This document shows positions 48,428 to 58,947 of a DNA stretch of 64,000 nt, piece by piece; within the stretch, counting starts at the first letter, position 1; every line of letters starts with the position of its first letter. The notes beneath the pieces were generated by a model. It searched no databases. It was not told where the DNA came from and saw nothing but the letters and a program-made list of their open reading frames with translations. This DNA comes from Dactylellina haptotyla (Eukaryota > Ascomycota > Orbiliomycetes > Orbiliales > Orbiliaceae): contig CM062388.1 of assembly GCA_031310005.1 (NCBI GenBank), positions 1,054,001 to 1,118,000 of the forward strand, in the 5' to 3' direction. Position numbers and translations under genes: made by a program.

Positions 48428-49104
48428 CTAGGTTTTCCCTCTCCGAAATAGCCCGATAACAGGCAAGATGAATAACCTCGCAAACCACGGTGCCCCCCAA
48501 AGGCTCACTATGATCCTAACTGGCACTAAAGCTTTGACTACCGCGTAACTCGTAGCCAAATTCATAATCCCGCGCCCGTCAATCCAATCTCCCCATCCCT
48601 TTCTATCAATATACCGTTTGAATTTTTCGTACCCCGAATCCACCAGCTCCTTCGATAACAAATCTGCCGGATTCCAGTTTGTTGTTTGGAAAATATAAAA
48701 GAATGTGAACAATGGGATGACCGCGGTCAGTTCGTGGAGGATGAGGAAGGAAGTTAAATGGGCGCCTGGACGATGGAGTACAGTCGAGGCATAGGGGCGG
48801 ATAAACCGGGGTACTATGTATATGCATGGATTTAGTATATAAATAAAAGAAGGGAAGAGGGTATTTGTATTCGAATTTTTCGGAGAAATTAAAATCGCAA
48901 TGAGAGGAAATGCATTTAAATGTGCTTACATCTTGCGACGATGCGGTCAACGCGTGCAATTGTTGGGTCAGACGGGGGTACTTTGGTCGACTGGTGCCGA
49001 TAGGCTGCGGGTACGTGCGTTTGCAGCCGCGGTTTGGGGTGGAAGGTGAAGACTCTGGGGAGAGATGCTACTCGAATCTTGCCTTTCCATAAGGAAGAAA
49101 GCAT
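48428..49104 (-). CDS. FAM210/DUF1279-like mitochondrial membrane protein
   Basis: Two exons, 49104-48930 and 48813-48428, join in phase (AGA T|TA CCC) into 186 residues. The N-terminus MLSSLWKGKIRVASLPRVF is a basic amphipathic presequence, and HQST fits a processing site. After PRFIRPYAS comes HLTSFLILHELTAVIPLFTFFYIF (first membrane segment), a charged loop with GWGDWIDGRGIMNLATSYAVVKALVPVRI, and a second membrane segment near WFARLFILPVIGLF. This layout recalls DUF1279/FAM210-type proteins of mitochondria. The precise role in fungi is not clear from sequence. Confidence 0.75.
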
Positions 49105-49753
49105 TTTGCCTGACGGATCAATTCGGTGAAGTTGTTAACATCCTCGAATCCACGCGGACGAAATTCATGGGTTTAATGCTTGTGTTTAGGTCCCCTGTTG
49201 GATTTCGTGGCATGGAAATTAAAATCGTGTTGTGTAGGTATTGCGTTTCTCGAATGTCAGCACATTACCGTCACTGACCGATCCGAGCAAATATTTGATT
49301 GATAGAGTTATTGAAGAAAATGTAAAGTAGAATTAATCCAACCTCGAACAATTGTACATCTTTTTGAATGCGAAAACCTCCAACGCCAAATCCTTTTAGC
49401 TTCTGGTAAAACATGCCCGCAATTGACGCCAGGGAGATCGTATATAAATTTATAAAAAGGCTAAAACGACCGACAAAATCAAAAGAAACACGGTATAGAC
49501 TTGAAAAGTCTTAACTCTGACCAAATATATTTCGGTTCAACATAAACCGCCTTTTAGCAGTAATATTGTTGTATATAATTGAGACAGTCACCCTTGATGG
49601 GATGCTCTTTCCGTGCACATCAGGATATGTATGCCAAATCGCCCTAAATCTCATGGAAATTCTATTGAAACATTAAGTTCGAATGCCATAACTCAGTCAC
49701 ATCCTAGTCAAGCTGATCCCCCAGCTACTAGTATATAAGACCAGCTTATATAA
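49105..49753. other. Intergenic region
   Basis: Promoter of the mitochondrial membrane-protein gene followed by the 3' flank of the glycosyltransferase-like gene. AT-rich; no further feature seen. Confidence 0.5.
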
Positions 49754-51112
49754 CTAACGGGCCCACTCGTCAGCAAGAGTTTTACCACCATCTATAATAC
49801 TACACTGTCCTGTTCCCCATTTATTTTGAAATACTTCACGTCCTTTCGAGGCAGTGGCCCACCAACCGCTTTGAAATCCTTTGGGGTTGTATGTCCATGG
49901 TTGTCCATAACCACCCTTTTGTTCATTCTGCCAACTATTCCTACCATCGGGACTTTGGTTTTTCTCCGCCATCCTTTTCTGTAGCTCTTCTTTCAGGTCT
50001 TGATACCGTTTAGAGTTAAGAGTAGCGACTTCGTTTTTCGAAGGAAAGAATCGGGTTTCGGGATTTGGAACATGAGTCGCTAAATCATATATATCGCCTA
50101 TCCGCGGCATTTCTTCATCGACTGGATAGCCTGACAACCTTGACCTCTCATACCAATCGCAATCTGCGTTATAGTAAGGAATGAAAGGGTCCCAGATCCC
50201 GACATTTCGTACGGCATCCACATTGACCAGCGTCAGCCAATCAAAATTATAAAATCGAGCTGCCCATCTCTGCCCGTGAGGGGTGTTCGGGCCCATAGTC
50301 GCATTTAAGGCATCTAGACTGTATATGATCTTTTCATATAGGCTCTGATACGGCTGAGCTGTTTCATCACTCAGTACGGCAACATCTTGGTGGCTCCAGT
50401 AGAAGTAAGTCCATCCTCTGGACATTGCAGTCGCGATCATAAAATTCTGCAATTGGGAAAACGAAAGTAAAGTCGGTGTGCGCAATATCGATATGCCGTA
50501 TCTTCCACGCAAGCGCTTATAATCTAGATAAAATGGATTATCTTTTGTTAGGAGGTTCCGCGGATTTGCATCCATAGTACCGGTGTTGTCCAACAGAATT
50601 AGTTGCTCTCGCGGCCAGCCGGCAGCAATATACGATAGTATGGTTTGAGTCACCATTTCGTAGTTTCTAGTGAAAGGTATGAATAACGGAGAAACCGGCG
50701 ATTGTACTTTTGCCCATTTTGATAATATTTCTTCTTTAGGGCCTTTTAGGTTATATTCTGGTACCAAAGGAAGATGTTCCTCATCAAACGGCGGGTGAAA
50801 AAAGTAGTCATTCCCCCAGAGAATCTGGCGTTCAGTTGCAGGGTTCCACTCTGAGATCCATTTTGTTCTAGATAACCTAATTGAGCTGTATGTGCAGCCA
50901 ACCAAGAAACTGAAGAATAAAGCGCTATAAAAAAAGTACGTTCTAAACGATGGTAATCGTAACGAAAATATCTTAGTATGATTCGGCCTACGTGCTGGTA
51001 AACTGTCATCATCGATCGACGATGAGGAGAGAGGTAGGTAAGAGACAAAAGACTGCGTGTGTGTTGGGAACAAGGCCCCAAATAGGGATTTCAGTGATAA
51101 TGACTGCGCCAT
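49754..51112 (-). CDS. Type II membrane glycosyltransferase-like protein
   Basis: A single exon of 452 residues from the ATG at 51112; the frame is open further upstream but has no earlier ATG. A short cytosolic tail precedes one membrane anchor at about residues 58-76 (YFFYSALFFSFLVGCTYSS), and the rest would face the Golgi or secretory lumen. The catalytic-looking part contains FIPFTRNYEMVTQTILSYIAAGW, LILLDNTGTMDANP, YWSHQDVAVLSDE and YNADCDWYERSRLSGY. These resemble the nucleotide-sugar and acceptor segments of GT-A-fold fungal glycosyltransferases, with DCD as the likely acidic motif. Donor and acceptor are unknown. It lacks introns, unlike most neighbours. Confidence 0.7.
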   Translation of the reverse strand: MAQSLSLKSLFGALFPTHTQSFVSYLPLSSSSIDDDSLPARRPNHTKIFSLRLPSFRTYFFYSALFFSFLVGCTYSSIRLSRTKWISEWNPATERQILWGNDYFFHPPFDEEHLPLVPEYNLKGPKEEILSKWAKVQSPVSPLFIPFTRNYEMVTQTILSYIAAGWPREQLILLDNTGTMDANPRNLLTKDNPFYLDYKRLRGRYGISILRTPTLLSFSQLQNFMIATAMSRGWTYFYWSHQDVAVLSDETAQPYQSLYEKIIYSLDALNATMGPNTPHGQRWAARFYNFDWLTLVNVDAVRNVGIWDPFIPYYNADCDWYERSRLSGYPVDEEMPRIGDIYDLATHVPNPETRFFPSKNEVATLNSKRYQDLKEELQKRMAEKNQSPDGRNSWQNEQKGGYGQPWTYNPKGFQSGWWATASKGREVFQNKWGTGQCSIIDGGKTLADEWAR

Positions 51113-51740
51113 ATCTATCACAGTTGCACAAGTGTGCGCCACAAGACAGAGAATGGTTTACGCGTTTGTTGCGGATACCGAAATAAGTCAAAGAGGACTA
51201 AGAATTAAAAAGGAGAACTCGACGGCTTTTATGAAGCCTATTCCATTATAACGCTGGTGGACAATACGTTTGTGCGAGCTTCCAAAAGGCTATAGATTAA
51301 TCTGCCTTTCCGTTTCCTTCCCATGTTGGCCCCCACTCGAAAACACACTTCTAAAATTATTTGGGGTTACGCACAATCAAAATTGCTGTGCCGCGCTTAC
51401 GCATATCACAAGTTTCGAATTGAGCCAATCAGGGAGCTTTCACAGAATACCTATATATCATGAATACGCATATAAATCTGGATTTGTTTCGGCGCTTGTC
51501 GCTTTGGGACTCGTGGTGGCTTCCACTGGATTGTTTCCACTTTTACTTGGTTTACCAGAGCATGTCCCTGTACTCATAGAAAATGTTGGTAATTTCCAGC
51601 CGTTCGAATCCTATTAACCTTCCCCGAGACTGTTGTCTAAAACATTCTACATCGAGACTGTCTTTATCAAATTTCCCGTCAAACTTATTATTAGGGCCAA
51701 AATTACCATTCAAAAAATAACACTAGTGCCTTTGCTTTCA
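51113..51740. other. Divergent intergenic region
   Basis: 628 bp between the start of the glycosyltransferase-like gene (minus) and the start of the Cys-rich surface protein (plus), holding both promoters. A T-loop-like GTTCGAATCC at 51603-51612 is not part of a tRNA. Confidence 0.5.
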
Positions 51741-52933
51741 ATGGTATTTATTTTAGTACTTCTACATCTCCTGGCTTTTCGGCCAGCGAGTACTTTGGCG
51801 TTGAACACCTTCTACCCCGGCGAGAGGGAAGAAGATCTTGTAGACCCGAGTGTCACAGGGCTAGACGAGTTTACGTATTGGAAAAGAGCAGATCTCGATC
51901 CTAAAGCTATTATCATCGGAGACGATGGGTGTCCTCTGAATCAGATCTATTGTAACCTCAGCGACGGATGCTGTAGAAAGAGCATCGAAACATGCTGTAC
52001 ATTTGGCTGTTGTCCGAACGGGTATGTTATCAGGCAATATAATTATCGTTGTATCACTTCTCATAGCTAGTCACTAGCTGAAAGTTGAATAGGTCTGGAT
52101 GTAGCCCTGACGGCTGTCGATTTGCGAACGGAACAGCTGTGACGGGAAGTTACTGTGGCGAAGGCAGTTATGCCTGCGATTTTGAGGCATCCCCTAATGG
52201 TATTTGATCTTTATATATACCTCCTCATGATCAATTCTGAGTTAGCTCCCAGAGTGCGCTAAAGTCTCCATCAAATATAGGTGGGTGTTGTCCTCTAGGT
52301 CAGGTTTGCATTTCTCCCTCGGGATGCCAGGACTACGTTCCACCAGTTTCATCGACCTCAGAACCAGTCGAACCAACGACTGTTATAAGAACGGAATTTC
52401 AGGTCTCCACAATAGTACGTGCTACTACTGTCTCGAATATACCAAGCCCTACGACTCCCGCATCCCCTTCTAAAACATTACAAACCTCTACTGCTCCAAC
52501 TCAAGTAACTCAGGGCGGCAATTTGAGTATAGACGCCACGACACCATCTGCCGAATCGACACAAGGTACTGTAGCCTCAAATGTTGGTGGCATGCCTACT
52601 GGAGTGATTATAGGAATCGCAATCGGTTGTAGCCTTGTCGGCTTACTCGTTGGAGGACTTTTACTATTCTGTTTATTCCAGAGATGGAAGCGTAAGCAAG
52701 GAGGTGCAGGCCGAAGATCGAGCGTCGCGAAACCTCCCCAGGAACTTCATGGGAGCAGCTATTTGGACCCAAATTTTACAGCACCCGATCGTTACGGCAA
52801 CAGCGGATGGGGCCCATCAGAGTATTCCACACAGTCTCAACAAACCTGGCATGAATTATCCGCTACACCGCGAGTACCTCAAGTTCGGTCTGATAACAGT
52901 CAGGAGCTAGGAGGATTAGACACACAACGATAG
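51741..52933 (+). CDS. Cys-rich single-pass surface protein, sensor-like
   Basis: Exons 51741-52021, 52093-52199 and 52281-52933 join in phase into 346 residues. The start MVFILVLLHLLAFRPAS is a signal peptide; upstream frame has no earlier ATG. The extracellular part has about twenty cysteines in clusters such as GCCRKSIETCCTFGCCPNG and GGCCPLGQVC, giving a knotted module. A Ser/Thr/Pro-rich stalk follows, then a membrane segment (PTGVIIGIAIGCSLVGLLVGG) and a cytosolic tail that begins RWKRKQGG. This is the layout of fungal cell-wall sensors (Wsc/Mid2-like), but the Cys module is not a WSC domain I recognise. Ligand and pathway are unknown. Confidence 0.78.
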
Positions 52934-53788
52934 TGCACTGGCGATTTCTACAGCTACAATAGCCTTGGGATCAATTGCATAACCTAAGACACACTTATAG
53001 CTAGAGTAGCAAACCTATTCTAATTATACTTATGCCTACCGATATTCGATAGCCGACTATAAAGGGAAACCATATACTAATTTATATGGGTGGTCAATAA
53101 CCAACTCGTTAATAATTTTAGCAGCAACCGAGCGCTAGCTTGTCTTGTCCTAGTCTTGTTGCCAGACGCTAAGTCTTGTTCACAAAAACCTAAAAATTAA
53201 TTTTTGTTGTATAACATACCCAACAACCAACCAACTGTTAGTCTACACCATGAATTTAGCTGTCAGCCCTTTTAGCTTATTTTCTTGACAATAGTTTATA
53301 ATTTTATACTTTGTACGCTAGGGGTCTGAAAAACGCGCCATGGTTACAGGCTCCTCATGTTGTTTGCCGCCCGAGCCCATTTTTTAGAGCAACATTTCAA
53401 TAGTGAGAGTCTTTGGGCTATTTTAGACCATGGCCTAACCAAAGTAGTACAAAATTGCAGTGATTTGCTTGAACATGCTCAAGTTTTGAAAACGGGCATC
53501 CCTCTTCACAGTTTTAATACGTGCCGCGTACCTGCAAAGACGGTCCGAGGCAGATAAATAATAGCGGTCCAAAATGGTATATAACGATAGTCGGTGGAAA
53601 TGTATAAATAAGAATCTTTCTAGTTGAATTGGAGGGTTTATAAGCCTATCATAATGCAATTCTATTGACTATATACATGAAAAAACGAACCAAAAATTAT
53701 ATTCAAAGTGGAGATTCCGAGCTAGTATTCTATCACGCTCCCGTGTATGCGTGGTTTAGGCAGCCTGAGGTGCGAAAGGCGTTGAGAG
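52934..53788. other. Convergent intergenic region
   Basis: AT-rich sequence between two facing stop codons. It includes a possible DNA-transposon end near 53319. No gene is supported. Confidence 0.45.
53319..53345. mobile_element. Possible terminal remnant of a pogo/Fot1-like DNA transposon
   Basis: The string TAGGGGTCTGAAAAACGCGC follows a TA dinucleotide, the target of pogo-class elements, and resembles the terminal inverted repeats common in fungal Fot1-type elements. No matching inverted end and no transposase frame were found in the window, so at most this is a solo end or short non-autonomous piece. Confidence 0.2.
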
Positions 53789-54787
53789 TCAAAGCTTGAT
53801 CAAAACCTTTCCCTTCGAACGACCGCTATCGAGTCTAGCAAATGCTTCTTTATATTCTTCAAGGGTAAAAACGCTATCGATAACGGTTTCAACCTTCCCT
53901 TCGTCAAAGAGCCGTGCTACTTCGGTAAGATCAGACCCTTTGGGGTCCATGATGAAGAAGTAATTGGTGACGTCTTTAGCCTTACAGCCTTCCGGCTTCC
54001 GCTTCTCAGTTGGTTCCACAATCGATAAAAGCTTTCCACCATCTTTAACACAGTTCCACGCCTGGCTCAGAGAATCTCCTCCTTTGCAGTCGATCACCAG
54101 ATCCACTTTACGAGACTCATCTTCCCCAATCCATTGATTTAGGCTCTGGACACTATAATCAATAGTCTCAGTAGCGCCTAGCTTCTTGACGAGTTCTACC
54201 TTCGAAGGTCCACAAACTCCAACAATACCACCAACGCCGGCTTCTCTTGCTAGTTGCAATAGCCAAACACCGACGCCTCCACTGGCGGCGATTATAAGAA
54301 CGCGTTTAGAGGCATTTGCCTTGCGTGCTTCTTCATCGGCGTCGAGACCAACGATGCCGCCTTTGTCGAAAAGCGCTTGAACGGCCGTGATTGCACTTAG
54401 TGGTACACTGGCTGCGCTGATCGCATCGATCGATGATGGTCGAACGGCTAGTTCGCGCGCGTGGGCCACTGCGTAATCCCTTGCGTTTCCTGGGTGAGAG
54501 ACAGCTGTGCGTCCCCATATCTCTGTGCCAACAGGGAATTGCGAACCTTGAGGGGCAGCGACGACAGTGCCACTCAAGTCGTAACAGGGGACGATTTCGT
54601 CGCCAAAGTAATCACCAGCGAAGGTTGGCCATCCTAGTTCGCCCGCACATGGGGAGGTAGCATGCACGCGGATGAGATGTTCATCGGGCGAGTTGATTGT
54701 AGGAAGAGGAACTTGAGTGAGAATAACCTCAGCTTTAAGAGGATCCGGCTGAGAAAGAGACCGGATGGTTTGGGGGAGAGTTGCCAT
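53789..54787 (-). CDS. Medium-chain reductase, zinc-less quinone-oxidoreductase type
   Basis: A single exon of 332 residues. The N-terminal GroES-like domain includes YDLSGTVVAAP, and the Rossmann domain carries ASGGVGVWLLQLAREAG near residues 168-185. The zinc-binding cysteines of alcohol dehydrogenases are absent, as in NADPH:quinone reductases and enoyl reductases of the MDR superfamily. It would reduce a quinone, enone or similar small molecule with NADPH in the cytosol. Substrate cannot be inferred. Secondary-metabolite genes are not seen nearby, so a general detoxification role is as likely as any. Confidence 0.88.
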   Translation of the reverse strand: MATLPQTIRSLSQPDPLKAEVILTQVPLPTINSPDEHLIRVHATSPCAGELGWPTFAGDYFGDEIVPCYDLSGTVVAAPQGSQFPVGTEIWGRTAVSHPGNARDYAVAHARELAVRPSSIDAISAASVPLSAITAVQALFDKGGIVGLDADEEARKANASKRVLIIAASGGVGVWLLQLAREAGVGGIVGVCGPSKVELVKKLGATETIDYSVQSLNQWIGEDESRKVDLVIDCKGGDSLSQAWNCVKDGGKLLSIVEPTEKRKPEGCKAKDVTNYFFIMDPKGSDLTEVARLFDEGKVETVIDSVFTLEEYKEAFARLDSGRSKGKVLIKL

Positions 54788-55457
54788 TGTTGGGAGCTAA
54801 AGGTATTATATTATTATATTATAGTTTCTGTAAAGCCGCGAGTTGCTTGCTGGAGAATGGATTGCAATTGAGTAATTTAGTTTTGAGATGCTAATCTTCT
54901 ATGAGCCACTTGAGAAGCACATATCCACGTTCTTATATAGTCACAGTCTCGTAACTAGACTTGTCTGATATAGTCAGTTCATGATGCTCACCAGGAGTAT
55001 GCGGACGTCTTCGTAGCTCGCCCGTGGTAAATTGCCAAGACCACGCGGGTGCACGGTCCCGAGCAAAAAAGTGTTGCGGCAAGGTTGTCGACAGCCCTCC
55101 GAGGAGAAACGGAAAATGACGGGTCCGAATAACGACACTCGACGCATTCCGACGACTTTTCGTACATGAGCTCGAGTGAGTAATCAATGTGGCTCCTTAG
55201 TAATCTGGGGAAGCCCAGCACTAGCCCGCAGTGCAACGAACGCAACGCACCTGGCTGACCGGACGTGGTATTTTAGAACGGATCCGGGATCGTGCATCAG
55301 GGTCCGCACTGCGAGCTCCGTCGTCCTGTCCATTTTCCTTGGCCAGACTCGGGCCGCCACCAGATCGATTTGTCACGGGCAGGTCCCGGCATCCGATTTT
55401 TGACGATATAAAAGGGAAACTGAGACATGAAGCCCGCCAGAATCTACTAAACGTACC
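54788..55457. other. Intergenic region MDR-PNP gene
   Basis: The left part holds the reductase promoter. From about 55000 to 55440 the sequence is richer in G and C than its surroundings and lies just beyond the stop of the DUF7580-PNP gene. I see no gene in it. Confidence 0.45.
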
Positions 55458-58435
55458 TCAACGACTGTTAGAACCATGGCGGTCCCACGACGGTCTCGGA
55501 GATCGGTCTCTCCGATTATACCGTTCCAGGATCGCCTTCATAGCGGAAGCCGCTGTAGCTGCTGCAAAGTTCTGCCATTTTTTATTTTTATGGCAGTCAG
55601 AGTAATCACACACTCCTTTGATGATTATGCAAGAAAGGTTGTCCCAGATACCTGCTCCCTCCATTTCGAATGCAATGATGCTGTCTCGCTTGGCAATATT
55701 ATCTCGGATCTCACCAGATCTCATCACGGTATCTCCCGATGCGACAGTCCCGATATGCAGCATTGGTTGCTGAACCTCATAAACCGACGCGGTACTTTGC
55801 AGCTCTTTCGCTTTAGCATCCAGTCTCTTCCGCCACACGAGATGGCTCTCGTCACAGTGGAGCTCACCACACACTGCTCCATGCATTGCATGTTCGCAAA
55901 CGTTATCTACACCTTGGTTGCAAATCTCGCAATTGGCCGACACTTGATGTTTGTGAAGATATGTTGCTTCAAACAGCTTATCTGCAGCTGGGCCTGGGTA
56001 ATCGTATTTCCCAGGATGCCGTCTTGAAGCTTCCCGCTGAAGCTTGGCAAGATGATGCGATGTTCGTGCTTCTAGACGCTCTGAAACGTGACATGTACTC
56101 AACATTGCGACAAAACCTCGGACGTCCGTGTTTGCCCTTCCGAGATTATCGTTGAATGTTGCCTTTCGTCTAAATCCATTCGGGAACTGTCTCCCGAGAT
56201 CATATTGGATAATCGAACCGCTTACAACAACGTCTCCTAGAATAATCTCTTGTCCATCACTAGCACTTGGAACTCCTCCACATATCCCGACCAAAAGTGC
56301 AAGTTCGATACCTCCAAAACTCGAACGGAAATTGGCCGCCGTTTGGGCAGCATTAGCCTTTCCCATCCCAGGGAGAAGGGCAAGCACCACATTGTATTGG
56401 CCGATCCTCCCGGTCAAATATGTATTCTGGTCTTGCGCGGCCCGACCATATGTGTAGCCTTCGTCATCGAAAAACTCATCTACGAGAAGCGTTACCGCAT
56501 CGTATTCCGGCTTTACGGCGCATATTATCGCGATTTCAAAATCGTCGCGGCTAGCAGGACGTGGGATCCGACAATTCGCTGCAGGTTCCCTGGAAGAATC
56601 CGGTGTAAATGGCCGCGGCTCGGGACTGGTCATTCGGTTTACACTCTCTACGGATACTGCCATATCCGGGTAGTAAGTGGCCTGGAATTTTGCTGGAGGC
56701 TGTTGTGAGGTAGGTATGAAAGAAGTAGCAGCTTTGAAAACTGTTTGGCGGTGAGTATCAGTACTACTTCGGCTTTCCACTTTGTGCAATTGGAGCGGCT
56801 CTACGTCTTGAGGAGCCTGCAGAATTGGCTCATCTAGGCTAGACGATGAGCTAGACAACTGCAACAAATGCTTTAACGGAAAGACAATCTCGCGATATAT
56901 GATTGACCGTCGGATCTCCAGGCCGTTTTGGGGGTTGTCGCTGTCAAACGGTGCCTCTTTGAATAGCTTCCCATCTAGACATTTCTTGATAACTTCCTTA
57001 TACATGATGTTGCAGTCCAGGGTACTCCCGCTGACAAGAACCCAGGCCTGTTTGTAGTGATCCTTAATTTTTGGAAGATTGTATGGTTGGTGATCCTCGA
57101 ATTCTCCGAATGTCTGTCCTTGAATGATCTCAAGAAGCATGATTGCCAAGGCCAGCACCCCAGGGTATCTGTGCAACAGAATTCCATCTGGACAATATTC
57201 CCCTACGAGGCTATCGCAGTTTCCAAAATTTGGATCGAAGTATGGGTTGTATGTAGATAGAAGGTTCCCGCGTGTTTTGTCTACCGAAACCTGCTCTTCC
57301 AAGAACTGGATGTCATCATGGGTCCACGGTTTTTTCATCCACTCTGAGCCATAATACTGCCAAACTGACTTGGCAAGCACGTAGCCCAGATGAAATTTCT
57401 CCTTTGTCGCCATTTTATGCCCAATCTTTTGGAGTATCGCTGAAAGAGAGAGACTATGGACCAGTTTGACATTTCTCAGAGACTTTCCTGGGGTCTCTTC
57501 AGATCTCAAAACAGGCTCCGAGCTTTCGAATACAAGATTGAATCGCAAGCAGTATCCCAGCTTCGCTTTGAGATGTTTGCAGAAGTCCCCAAAAGACATT
57601 TCTTTTCCCTCAACACGGACGAGTTGCTGTCGTGCACGAGATTTCTGAGAGGATTTCGCTGGCTTCTTCTTCACAGGGCGCTTGCTGGATACCATCATCA
57701 TTGTTTCGTGCCAGATTGCCTTGTCAGGATTAGCACCATAGTGGTGCGCCGGTGATGCCGGAAAGAGAATCTCAAAGGGGATTTGCGATCCATCATGTTC
57801 CTCTGTCGCGTCTAATCTTAATTTGGCTAGTTTTAAGTGCTGTATTGGACAATCGCAAGATGTGTGCACATCCAAGGTAACATATAATGCTTCGTTTACA
57901 TGTGGTGGATATCCAGGAACGTTATTTTTTTTAGTGGCCGGGTCTGCATCCAATCCCATATCCTCCGGTGTTAACTCTTGTATAGTTTGTGTCTGTTCCA
58001 GAATTGTCAACAGCGCTTCGAACTCATGCGTTCTTTTTACGAGTTCCTTAAGCCTATAGTGTATCTTTTTGAGATCTGCCTCCTTTCTGGCAAGGGCTTG
58101 TAAGGTCGGATATCCTTTCGTCCTAGCATTTTTGGGCCACTATTGGAGATCAGCCCCCTTAATCTAAAATGGCAATATAGATTGTGTTATTTCCAGACAC
58201 ATACCGTGCAGGCACGCTCAACCTGGTCCAAAACAACTTCAATCTTGGCTTCATATATCTCTGCCTGTCTGTGGGAAAGTGTTGTGACGTCCTTTAACCC
58301 AACGATAGCGAGGAGGCAGCCAAGCTTCCCGAAAGCGCGATTTTTCGACTCGACCGCGAGTTTAACGGCTACATTACTAACTACCTGGAAAGTCTCTTGC
58401 GCCAGTTCAAGAGGCGTGTATTCTTCGGAACCCAT
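55458..58435 (-). CDS. DUF7580-PNP (Pfs) fusion protein
   Basis: Exons 58435-58205 and 58139-55458 join in phase 0 into 970 residues. Residues 1-125 are helical. Residues 130-500 match the fungal DUF7580 pattern: CDCPIQHLKLAKLRLD, then SVWQYYGSEWMKKPW, then PGVLALAIMLLEIIQGQ and IIYREIVFPLKHLL. A Ser-rich linker leads to a nucleoside phosphorylase domain at about 605-945 with its signature motifs: GMGKANAA, LLVGICGGVP, LGDVVVS, VASGDTVM, FEMEGAG (near 900) and GVCDYSD. A Cys/His-rich insert (CEIC...CEHAMHGAVC) expands the loop where related proteins have one CxxC. PNP domains of this kind serve as effector modules in fungal NLRs, probably acting on nucleosides or nucleotides. There is no NACHT or NB-ARC. 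It is head-to-head with an NLR gene. Confidence 0.88.
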
Positions 58436-58947
58436 CGAGAAAGATATCTAAGTCGCCCGCCTTGGTACCCTTAATTTGTTAGCTTGTAAATTTTGAGTCC
58501 GGTAACGGGAGCATCGCGTTGGTTGAAATGAGGTTGGATATCATAGAACCACTGATTGTTGAAATCCGGAAGCAGTATCGATAGAAATGCCAGGAGAAGC
58601 CAGAGCTTCACGGTGTGCGGGGCTTCAGGCATGATTAATGCATGCCAAAGGAACTCGTAAAGAAAGCGCTTACAGGCTGCATTTTTGCGTACCCTGGCAA
58701 ATCATCCTTCGAGCCCCACACCAATTGCAAAGTAGGCGGCGGTTACCAATACAATGAGGGGCATCCCCAAATCTCATATCCGCGACCTAAATTTGCTCAA
58801 GAGTATGTTATTAAACACAAATATCACTAAATTCGTTCAATCAATACTCGCTACTATAGTACCAGCGCTATCAAACTAAGTTTCAGATGCAGGTTAAATG
58901 CATAAATTAACATTCTCGATCTGAGAAATCCTGAACGGTTCTACATT
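58436..58947. promoter_or_regulatory. Shared promoter region of the divergent PNP gene pair
   Basis: 512 bp separate the two start codons. Both genes must be driven from this stretch, which makes co-expression likely. No factor site was identified, and the one short frame inside (58642-58830) looks accidental. Confidence 0.55.

Noticed and set aside
51575-51620. Possible tRNA because of a GTTCGAATCC B-box-like string
   Set aside because: The flanks do not form a T stem and no A box, anticodon arm or acceptor stem is present.
58642-58830. 62-residue frame between the divergent PNP genes
   Set aside because: No domain, no signal peptide and no splice continuation; most likely chance in the shared promoter.
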